From Symsagittifera roscoffensis (lineage: Eukaryota; Xenacoelomorpha; Acoela; Convolutidae): a DNA stretch of 64,000 bases. A program made the translations under genes and the position numbers. Shown piece after piece: positions 58,901-64,000 of this stretch. Below the pieces are notes generated by a model. It ran no database searches. It was not told the origin of the DNA and was given only the letters and a program-made list of their open reading frames with translations. The stretch covers positions 49,179,220 to 49,243,219 of the forward strand of contig NC_087063.1 in NCBI RefSeq assembly GCF_963678635.1. The letters run 5' to 3'. Numbering within the stretch: position 1 is the stretch's first letter; every line of letters begins with the position of its first letter.

Positions 58901-60869
58901 CACTGATGACCCTGGATCGAGCATCGCCAGGTGCAAAGGTAAAATCACTGGTTTATCAGTTCCGGGGTCGTGGTTGTGGTTTTACGATCAGACGGTTGCG
59001 GACCAGTTTTTGTATTTCCAGACTGTCGCGATCAAAATTGGGTGTTTCTGATAAGCGCAAGACATCCGCGAGTAATTTTTATTGAGTTCGAGAATGTATA
59101 GGAAGGATCGAAGTGAGCGAAGAAAGTCTGACTTTGAAGCAAGGACATTGAAGGAATCATTCAAGCTGCGGTTTTCGCTGAGATTTTTTCGTTTTCAAAA
59201 TTCAGAACTTGTACCCTCTCATAAAAACAATTTAAATCGATAGTTTGGATTCAATTTGAAACTTAAGGCATTATAGGTATACCAATATAACTTGGATGAA
59301 TTATCATGTAATCGCAATCACTATTATTGATTCAGCGAAAAAGGGGTGGTAGTTCTCTTGATTTTTGATTCATAGTTTTTTCAAGAGACAATAGTGAAGA
59401 CAATTTTACAGTTTTCTCTTTTATTCGTTTAGACAGAAGTTGCAAGCACATAAACCTTGGTAGTCAAAGTGGTGCCTTTTCCACGCCAAACTGGCCCTAC
59501 AATTACTCTATTGACTCCAGTTGCCAAATGAGAATTCCAGACTCTGTCACCAGAGGTACTCGGAGCATTCTTATCTTCATTTCTCAAATTAGAATAGGTG
59601 CAAATGAGGAGCTACAAGGCGAAATCGCAATTCAAGGCAAAAGTTAGTTTGCATTTTTGATGCTGTTTTTATTTAATGCATATACTTGTGCACAGTCAAA
59701 GCTATCCTAAAAATCAAAAATAATGTGACTAAATTAGATAAAATCACCATGTGCATTCGGTTTTCAGTATTCTGAGATCACTTCTTAGACTTTTTTCATT
59801 GGAGTTCAAACCACGACTAAAGGAGCTTCAATATGATTATCATTCACGCCTTGTACGACTTGTCTCAGTTCTTCTTAGTTTTAAAGTTTAATCAAATACA
59901 AGATTCCCTACCACTTAGTGTTAGGAACACTAATAGACCGCCTTGTTTCGTTTCTCGTTACGCGTCTGGTTTCTTGCAACTTTCAATTTCAGAATCTGGT
60001 CATACGTACTTTCTGTACTACAAAACATCCACTTACAGACCCCAAGTGCAATTCATCAGAATTGACCCCGAGTTAAACGATGAACTGGTTTTCGAGTTCA
60101 AAAGCTCCGGAGGGGAAACGGACAGAGGAGCTGTCATCTTCTACTTCACCATTCCAGGTAATTAATATTGATTAAAGTACAATTTCGTTGACGAAGTATC
60201 CATTTCCTACTCACGTAACACCGGCAAAAATATACACAATAACATAAAAATCGAGTAAATACTCTTTGAAACTTTAAAGCAATGCAAACACAAAAGGATT
60301 TGTAAGTTTTGACCATCTTCAGATCATTAAGTTTATTAAGGCTATTTATTTACGAGGTAAAGGACCAATATACGAGCTGTGCAGCTCATCACCGCTAACC
60401 GCTGTTGTGCCCCTGTTTAAGAACTACATGCATTTTTTTGGTTATTTTTCTGGGCTGGGTAATTTTGCCTCACCCTCAAGCAACGAGCACGGATCATGGT
60501 GGGCCTCGAACATCCGACCTGTCGATTGAGAGGCGGAGACGTAACGACTTCACCACCGCTCCCGATTTAATATTCAATTGATCTCCCAAAATTGTTTTAG
60601 ATGATTCACCCTTCCTCAACAATCCAGTGCTACAAGACAACTTTCAGCAGAATATCCTCACCAGAAATATCATGAAAGACGTCATCACAAACCCAATACG
60701 AGTCGCCCAACTGGTCAAAATCATGCAGCAAGTGGGGGATGTTTGCTTTAAAAGGGAGCCATTTACATACGGAACCAGGGATCTCATTTTACCCGAATCT
60801 GTGTACAATGGATTTCTAATGGACTTTTTAGTTTCTCCTGTAATTAAAGTCTGTATGGAAACTCAGTAG
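33554..60869 (+). CDS. SCUBE: SCUBE-like secreted protein (signal peptide, EGF repeats, GCC2/GCC3 modules, CUB), 16 exons
   Basis: Sixteen exons join in frame: 33554-33671, 37132-37448, 37824-38208, 38442-38549, 39130-39282, 42707-43246, 55430-55684, 56203-56460, 56849-57118, 57463-57699, 57989-58150, 58526-58690, 58837-58938, 59433-59642, 59993-60157, 60601-60869. All introns are GT-AG and all but one (after exon 2, phase 0) are phase 1. The product is about 1237 residues. Order: signal peptide (about 1-35); a region of unclear fold (40-273); a short EGF-like piece; cbEGF and EGF repeats (310-625); a spacer (626-880) with scattered Cys; three cysteine-rich GCC2/GCC3-like modules (881-1023); CUB (about 1024-1148); and a helical C-terminal tail as in vertebrate SCUBE1-3. 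SCUBE proteins are secreted, oligomerise and bind growth factors or Hedgehog; vertebrate forms are about 950-1000 residues, so this one is longer, mainly through the N-terminal region. More EGF exons could be hidden in the large introns. Confidence 0.85.
33995..34527 (-). mobile_element. Hairpin-ended repeat family, copy 3
   Basis: Inverted full-length copy in intron 1 of the SCUBE-like gene, with the same ends and interior as copy 2; its terminal GC stem carries mismatches. Confidence 0.75.
34888..34965. repeat. (TA)n microsatellite
   Basis: About 78 bases of almost pure TA dinucleotide with a few interruptions near its start, in SCUBE-like intron 1. Confidence 0.9.
35360..35805 (+). mobile_element. 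Second hairpin-type repeat family, another copy
   Basis: Begins 'ttgttccgatcattgaaaat' and ends near 'gaacattctgtgctacttg', matching both ends of the 22306-22905 copy. SCUBE-like intron 1. Confidence 0.5.
36284..37013 (+). mobile_element. Hairpin-ended repeat family, copy 4, with repeated left end
   Basis: The left-end segment of about 110 bp occurs three times in tandem (from about 36284, 36387 and 36499) before a single body and right end. The right-end stem reads CAAGGC/GCCTTG instead of CAGGGC/GCCCTG, a paired change that keeps base pairing. Contains a poly-G run at about 36864-36877. Confidence 0.7.
37132..37448 (+). CDS. SCUBE: SCUBE-like exon 2: N-terminal region, part 1
   Basis: Open through 105 codons from a CAGCAG acceptor to a GTAACC donor (phase 0). 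The alternative acceptor 3 nt later would drop one codon. No recognised domain; contains two Cys near its end (FGCKSQPCP). Vertebrate SCUBEs have no equivalent region. Confidence 0.65.
37516..37595 (+). repeat. Short minisatellite in SCUBE-like intron 2
   Basis: About four to five units of roughly 18-19 bp built on 'ggataaaatcccnccc'-type words, just after the exon 2 donor. Confidence 0.6.
37824..38208 (+). CDS. SCUBE: SCUBE-like exon 3: N-terminal region, part 2 (possible degenerate vWA-like fold)
   Basis: Acceptor TTTTAG in phase 0, donor GTAAGA in phase 1. The segment [14 protein letters not shown], then a linker and [15 protein letters not shown], has the spacing of the helix and strand that end many vWA domains, but the metal-site Asp is not present. 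This is inference from pattern only. Confidence 0.65.
38442..38549 (+). CDS. SCUBE: SCUBE-like exon 4: partial EGF-like module
   Basis: Phase 1 at both ends. Encodes [18 protein letters not shown] followed by a final Cys, the second half of an EGF fold; the first two Cys of a full EGF are not visible in this exon. Confidence 0.65.
38960..39075 (-). repeat. Truncated SINE body
   Basis: Shares 'aaaggaccaa', 'cagctcatc', 'cccctgtttaagaactgcat' and 'ttttttggttatttttct' with 60356-60445 but lacks the tRNA-like head. It lies just before exon 5 of the SCUBE-like gene. Confidence 0.6.
39130..39282 (+). CDS. SCUBE: SCUBE-like exon 5: calcium-binding EGF module
   Basis: Begins DVDEC and continues to [20 protein letters not shown], with the DxDE calcium-binding start and the Asn/aromatic pattern of a cbEGF. 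Flanked by phase 1 introns. Confidence 0.85.
39500..40013 (-). mobile_element. Diverged remnant of the hairpin-ended repeat family
   Basis: Begins 'gtgctcatatcaaggcgg' and keeps 'ccatataaaaaaac', 'cgcgttaatagcgcg' and 'aagtcgaaattttt' blocks. Intron 5 of the SCUBE-like gene. Confidence 0.55.
41960..42580 (-). mobile_element. Second hairpin-type repeat family, inverted copy
   Basis: Starts 'gtgcaagtagcacagaatgt' and ends 'cccatttttcaagtggtcgg' plus 'aacaat', the inverse of the ends at 22306-22905. SCUBE-like intron 5. Confidence 0.5.
42707..43246 (+). CDS. SCUBE: SCUBE-like exon 6: four EGF-like modules
   Basis: One 540-nt exon with a cbEGF ([18 protein letters not shown]), two non-calcium EGF-like modules ([16 protein letters not shown] and [16 protein letters not shown]) and a second cbEGF ([19 protein letters not shown]). 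Phase 1 at both ends. The fusion of several EGFs in one exon suggests intron loss. Confidence 0.88.
43763..44624 (-). CDS. Possible nested antisense gene, two exons, in the SCUBE-like intron 6
   Basis: On the minus strand, exon 1 44624-44421 (68 codons from an ATG) can be joined through a GTCAGC donor and TTTCCAG acceptor to exon 2 44074-43763 (TAA stop), phase 0 on both sides, for about 171 residues. AATAAA signals follow at about 43689-43711 on the same strand. The first exon reads as an amphipathic helix ([20 protein letters not shown], then [11 protein letters not shown]); the second ends in a strongly basic tail ([18 protein letters not shown]). The helix has a faint resemblance to the short coiled-coil BRK1/WASHC3 type, too weak to name it. 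Without splicing, exon 1 alone is a 110-codon ORF. Confidence 0.35.
44720..45239 (-). mobile_element. Hairpin-ended repeat family, copy 5
   Basis: Inverted copy with both typical ends; lacks part of the interior 'cgcgcgttaattgtccc' block. Lies in the 12-kb intron of the SCUBE-like gene. Confidence 0.75.
46211..49074 (+). repeat. 2.87-kb tandem duplication, first unit
   Basis: Nearly identical to 49079-51940, starting 'catctgccattagagg' and ending 'catgttgaaccttg'. Only a handful of differences are seen: a 2-bp indel near 46770 and single-base changes near 47208, 47620 and 48509. It contains one hairpin-family repeat and otherwise no recognised gene; the 110-codon ORF at 48671-49003 is unassigned. 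Confidence 0.9.
46704..47238 (-). mobile_element. Hairpin-ended repeat family, copy 6
   Basis: Full-length inverted copy within the first unit of the 2.87-kb tandem duplication. Confidence 0.75.
49079..51940 (+). repeat. 2.87-kb tandem duplication, second unit
   Basis: Second copy, head to tail after a 4-bp junction. Offset 2868 at the start and 2866 after the indel. The ORF at 51537-51869 encodes the same 110 residues as its partner. Its high identity points to a very recent duplication or an assembly artefact. Confidence 0.9.
49572..50104 (-). mobile_element. Hairpin-ended repeat family, copy 7
   Basis: Duplicate of copy 6, carried along in the second unit of the tandem duplication; differs by a 2-bp indel and one base near the end. 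Confidence 0.75.
52687..52808 (-). other. Possible antisense terminal exon
   Basis: After a good polypyrimidine tract and TTTCAG acceptor, one minus-strand frame reads [11 protein letters not shown] and ends in an acidic tail ([14 protein letters not shown]) before TAA. It looks like the end of a coding gene. A second frame is also open to 52599. It could pair with the ORF at 54987-55175, but the splice phases do not match directly. Confidence 0.25.
53804..54466 (+). mobile_element. hAT-like MITE with perfect 8-bp target duplication
   Basis: Ends CAGGCGCGGATC and GATTT-equivalent AAATCCGCTACTG form short terminal inverted repeats (CAGnnGCGGAT). The flanks are ACTCTAGT at 53796-53803 and ACTCTAGT at 54467-54474. 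Contains poly-C runs (54143-54157, 54436-54453) and a poly-G run near its left end. No transposase. Related to 9634-10049, 1382-1660 and weaker pieces at 38680-38900 and 40730-40810. Confidence 0.8.
54987..55175 (-). other. Possible antisense first exon
   Basis: An ATG at 55175 opens a Ser-rich frame ([20 protein letters not shown]) followed by [21 protein letters not shown]; a GTAAAA donor follows TAC at about 54987. The composition looks protein-like, and it lies on the opposite strand within the intron before SCUBE-like exon 7. No family recognised. Confidence 0.3.
55430..55684 (+). CDS. SCUBE: SCUBE-like exon 7: two cbEGF modules
   Basis: [21 protein letters not shown] and [21 protein letters not shown]. 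Phase 1 at both ends. Separated from exon 6 by a 12-kb intron. Confidence 0.88.
56203..56460 (+). CDS. SCUBE: SCUBE-like exon 8: spacer with Cys pairs
   Basis: Open for 86 codons between TTTAAG and GTAAGT. Encodes [16 protein letters not shown] and [12 protein letters not shown], a short cysteine-containing module. Position matches the spacer between EGF and cysteine-rich modules in SCUBE proteins. Confidence 0.75.
56849..57118 (+). CDS. SCUBE: SCUBE-like exon 9: spacer
   Basis: Acceptor TTTCAG, donor GTGAGA, phase 1 on both sides. Encodes [15 protein letters not shown] and a following region with Cys residues and an N-glycosylation site (NST). No separate domain name applies. Confidence 0.75.
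57463..57699 (+). CDS. SCUBE: SCUBE-like exon 10: basic spacer
   Basis: Acceptor CGTAG, donor GTGAGT. Strongly basic ([15 protein letters not shown]), with two Cys near the end. A basic spacer also occurs in vertebrate SCUBEs, where it is linked to cell-surface binding; here that role is inferred. Confidence 0.75.
57989..58150 (+). CDS. SCUBE: SCUBE-like exon 11: cysteine-rich module 1 (GCC2/GCC3-like)
   Basis: Encodes [21 protein letters not shown] and [14 protein letters not shown], the Cys-x2-Cys pattern of the ephrin-receptor-like GCC2/GCC3 repeats found in SCUBE proteins. Confidence 0.8.
58526..58690 (+). CDS. SCUBE: SCUBE-like exon 12: cysteine-rich module 2 (GCC2/GCC3)
   Basis: [27 protein letters not shown] and [16 protein letters not shown], a full GCC2/GCC3 repeat. 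Phase 1 at both ends. Confidence 0.85.
58837..58938 (+). CDS. SCUBE: SCUBE-like exon 13: cysteine-rich module 3
   Basis: [20 protein letters not shown] and a final Cys, a third GCC2/GCC3-type module in a 102-nt exon. Donor GTAAAA. Confidence 0.8.
59433..59642 (+). CDS. SCUBE: SCUBE-like exon 14: CUB domain, first half
   Basis: Contains [19 protein letters not shown], the hallmark start of a CUB domain, with a preceding Cys. Donor GTTAGT. Confidence 0.85.
59993..60157 (+). CDS. SCUBE: SCUBE-like exon 15: CUB domain, second half
   Basis: Encodes [14 protein letters not shown] and [11 protein letters not shown], matching the closing strands of a CUB domain. Acceptor TTTCAG, donor GTAATT. Confidence 0.8.
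60356..60567 (-). mobile_element. tRNA-derived SINE
   Basis: On the minus strand the head reads GGGAGCGGTGGTGAAGTCG, then TTACG, like a tRNA A box, and about 45 bases on GGATGTTCGAGGCCC, like a B box, as in tRNA-derived SINEs. The body is shared with 38960-39075. It lies in the last intron of the SCUBE-like gene. Confidence 0.65.
60601..60869 (+). CDS. SCUBE: SCUBE-like exon 16: C-terminal tail and stop
   Basis: Encodes a helical tail ([16 protein letters not shown], then [14 protein letters not shown]) that lines up in position and pattern with the conserved C-terminal helices of vertebrate SCUBEs. Stop TAG at 60867-60869; AATAAA follows at 60935-60940. Confidence 0.85.
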
Positions 60870-60934
60870 TTATTAATTATCGATTCCGAATTTATTGAAA
60901 TCTTGGCCAAAATATTAGTTATTTTCTCATGTGA

Positions 60935-60940
60935 AATAAA
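60935..60940 (+). terminator. Polyadenylation signal AATAAA of the SCUBE-like gene
   Basis: Canonical AATAAA 66 bases after the stop codon, in the short AT-rich 3' UTR. Confidence 0.65.
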
Positions 60941-63900
60941 TATATGTTTAATCTTCAGATTTAGTAAGATCTAGCTGAACTAGAAATCAAAATCATTTAT
61001 AAACTAAATGAAGAGTTTAATCATGGCACAGCAGTGATGGCTCAGCGTTATTAGCAAATCAGCTGGCTCGTTTATTCTTTTATACTGGACTTTTTCATTT
61101 AGCAAAACGGCCCAATACATTGCATTTCACTTGTTTCGTCGTATTGTGCATTGCACAAGCATCTACTGTAGCGTCTGCTGTATCTGCTATATTGGTTATT
61201 TTTATTAAAAGAAATGAAAGTAGTCAAGACTCTTAAATAGGTCTAGGTAATTTTTTGTTATTTTTTTAGGCAAAAGTCCTAAAATGCTCTAATGACTACT
61301 GATGTGCATTCATACATATAAATGCATTTATGAATGCACTTCGGTATGCATGCACTTTTTGAGTTCAATTGAAATTCATCTGCTTAAAGTTATTTAAATA
61401 GCACTCTCCAAATACGAACGTGGAAATGGCGCAAAAAAAAACGTGAACAATTTATAATTTCGAAAGGAGTTGAACTTTTAGATTTTCAGTGGAATAAAAA
61501 ATGTACCTATTGATCCAGTTTCCTGAAGTTTGAGTAAAATTATCAAAACAAGCACCAATCATAAATTGTTCTAGAAATTCAAAGAGCTGAAATCGAAAGT
61601 TGAGATTTGTCCAACAAAGCAAGTGTTTTTATTTCTGTTTACTCGCTTTCCGTACTCTTTTCCAACTGTCAGTTGGCTATGTTTTTAACTCTTTTCCTTT
61701 GTTCATTCCTACTTTTCAGAGAAACTTTTCGCCAATGTATCGGCTGTGTTTTTAACAGCGTGCAGCTTCGCCTGTCTTAGAGCTATTCATTCAGAAGCTA
61801 GCCACTGAAAAGATAGGCCCTTAAATTAATTCTGAAAATTTTTCCTGAAGGTTGTATTCGAAACTTTTATTGTTCCGATTTTCGTAAGGAAAGTAACGGA
61901 AAAATTGTGCTCGTGGTGATTTTTTCAGACAAATTTGAATTTTTTGACTAGCCATTTTTGACGGAATTTTGTTATATCATTCAAAAGATATTGTTGTCTT
62001 GAGCTTAAATTTTCAAACATATTTCACCTAGGATCATTTTTCGTCAAGTTATGGTGGTTTAAAGATTGCCATTTTGGCCATTAACGCGTAAGAGGAGATT
62101 TAATCCGTCTTAGAAATCGCTCAAGCGAAATCTATCACTTTGTAGAAATCTATCACTTAGTATTTTATATGGCGTTTGGGAGGATAATTTTTACAAAAAA
62201 AAAACTCATTGTATTTTTGTATTTAATTTTTGCTTTGTTTTTACTGCTCCGTAGACCTTAATAAGCAGTCGGAACATTCTGGGCTTGCTAACCAATGCTT
62301 TCCTTAATAACCAATGCTTTCCGTCAATCCAGTCCAATTTTGTTTAAATCTTTGTGAAATTCACGCATGTATATAGCAACAAAATTAAATAATTTTGAAA
62401 ATTTGTTTCAATAATAATTGAAGAAAAATATGTTTTTTATGTTTATAAAACAAAAATGCTTTGGTAAGGAGCTGTTCATTCAATACAATTTTTGATTGCA
62501 ATAAAAAGCCTCTAAATATTTCTAATTATCTAACGACAAAAAACGAACAGAAAACCTGCAATTGTTTGTTTGTCCATCATTTTTTGAATTTTGAAATCAA
62601 CAGTAAGAAAATAGCTAGCCACCGGCTCGTAACCGGTCGAAGTTTGGCTAGCGCTTTTGTGTGGGAGAAAATCCGGTAATTTTGCGATTTTGTACCAGCG
62701 CAACATGAAATGATTGACAAAGCTAAATTATGTGGAGACATTTCATTTATGTACCCCCAAAAATATCATTTATAAATTAAATATACGAGAATTTGTGAGT
62801 GTTGATAAAATTGTAAAATAGGTTTTTCGTGGATCCAGTTTTGAGAAATCAGTAGGCCTGAAAAGCAAAACGTACGCTTCCTTGAAACTAAATAAAATTG
62901 TTTTCGTGGCTAGCAAAAATCATGTAACACAACGTGTCAAACTATAAGCCTTACCAATAAAGAGTTCTTTTTAAAATTTGTTTGTTAAAATTGACAAAAC
63001 TTGCAAATAGTCTATCAAAAAGCCCAAACTTCATTTTTCAAGTTACCGCAATGATAACGATCACACTCATCGATAGCCAACAGACAGCATTTATCGATAG
63101 CCAATTTCCACCTCCAAGATTACGAGACGTCGGATTGGTAACAAATCCGCAAAAGACCGATCAATTATCTTGAATCCTTATAAATCCTTGTAAAATTCTT
63201 TATATAACGGAGTTTTTTCGGTCTGAAATTTCTTTTGCTTTTGACTATATCAAAAAATTATATCAGATTTTTTTGCTGTCTTAAATTTCTTTTGCTTTTG
63301 ACTAAATAAAAAAAACTCCTCATTAGTTATCCTGACAACGAACAAAACTGAAAAACCAACTGCATTTTTTTAATATGTCCCAAATTTAAATGAAAACACG
63401 AAAACGAATGTCAAGAATTTAAGCTCTATTAGTGTTGTTCATCAATTTGGTGATGAATATCAACTCGGTGATGAAAAATTGCCGAAATCGGTTAATAGTT
63501 TTACATTGAACAAATCAAAACAAAAATGGATCAATTGTAGGGGCTAACTGTTCTTCGATTTACGATAATCAAATAACCCAAACTTTTGTTAACATTAATG
63601 CTCCTGACTTTTAGTTACCTTCAACCTCGACTAAATCCAAAGCAACAAAAATTGGGCTCAGGTTTCAAGTGCTATTTTTTTAGGGAAAAAGATGTCTCCG
63701 GGTCTTCCTAAGAAACTTCTCGCGCAGTGGATATATTTCTATGATCGTTCACATTACTACAAAAACTTGCTTAAGCTTTCGAATGCCAACACAAACGACT
63801 CTTGATCGACCTCGCATTGCCTGAAGATTCATCAATTCATCGACCTCGCATTGCTTGAAGATCAAAATTTCTGACTTATCAATAACCATACTTAGTGTTT

Positions 63901-64000
63901 TACCTAACTATGTTTATCCTAGATTTGAGATGGCCTGTTTGAAATTTAGGTTTTAGGGTTTTTCTCAAGAAACCTTAATAACCCTATCTTAAAACGCTGC
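60941..64000. other. Intergenic region downstream of the SCUBE-like gene
   Basis: AT-rich, with one truncated hairpin-family repeat (61870-62285), small alternating 'atgcattcat' words near 61310-61350 and a short duplicated phrase near 63780-63870 ('gacctcgcattgc'). No supported gene. Confidence 0.5.
61870..62285 (+). mobile_element. Hairpin-ended repeat family, copy 8 (right end truncated)
   Basis: Left end TTGTTCCGATTTTCG, interior blocks as elsewhere, then 'gcagtcggaacattctgggctt' where the similarity stops, so the terminal stem is lost. Downstream of the SCUBE-like gene. Confidence 0.65.

Noticed and set aside
29159-62285. Regularly repeated hairpin elements considered as a CRISPR-like array
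   Set aside because: Copies are about 0.5 kb, irregularly spaced, in both orientations and in eukaryotic introns; they are dispersed transposon-like repeats.

Overview
The window is AT-rich animal nuclear DNA: intron-split genes with GT-AG splice sites, long repeat-filled introns, and no bacterial or phage architecture. It looks like an invertebrate genome. A SCUBE homologue plus a divergent nicotinic-type receptor argues for a metazoan, but the species cannot be read from the sequence.

Left third (minus strand): an intact five-exon Cys-loop (nicotinic acetylcholine receptor-like) subunit gene runs from 10685 down to 2845. Its splice phases agree at every junction and give about 480 residues. 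Its large first intron carries a decayed Ty3/gypsy-type retroelement (about 5.1-9.1 kb) and a hAT-type MITE (9634-10049) with near-perfect 8-bp target duplications. Upstream is a second decayed Ty3/gypsy element (about 12.1-17.8 kb) with LTR-like direct repeats, then an AT-rich stretch full of ATTATAAT-type palindromic words.

Middle (minus strand, 28666 down to 19939): a paralogue of the same receptor has the same five-exon plan but is a pseudogene. It has in-frame stops in exons 1, 2 and 5, an 8-nt deletion in exon 2, exon 3 broken next to a GC-rich minisatellite, a frameshift in exon 5 and a stray duplicate of the M2-M3 segment. A 735-bp Tc1/mariner-like long-TIR element sits in its third intron.

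Right half (plus strand, 33554-60869): a 16-exon gene encodes a secreted, cysteine-rich protein of about 1237 residues. It has a signal peptide, an unusual N-terminal region of about 230 residues (possibly a degenerate vWA-like fold), a row of EGF and calcium-binding EGF repeats, a cysteine-containing spacer, three cysteine-rich GCC2/GCC3-like modules, a CUB domain and a SCUBE-type C-terminal tail. Nearly all introns are phase 1. SCUBE proteins act outside the cell or at its surface, so this window holds a membrane receptor gene, its dead duplicate and a secreted matrix or signalling protein, with no evidence that they work together. The 12-kb intron between exons 6 and 7 contains a near-identical 2.87-kb tandem duplication and one or two possible antisense nested genes.

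A striking feature is a dispersed family of about 0.5-kb elements with a hairpin near each end. There are at least eight clear copies and several remnants, one with a compensatory base-pair change in the terminal stem.
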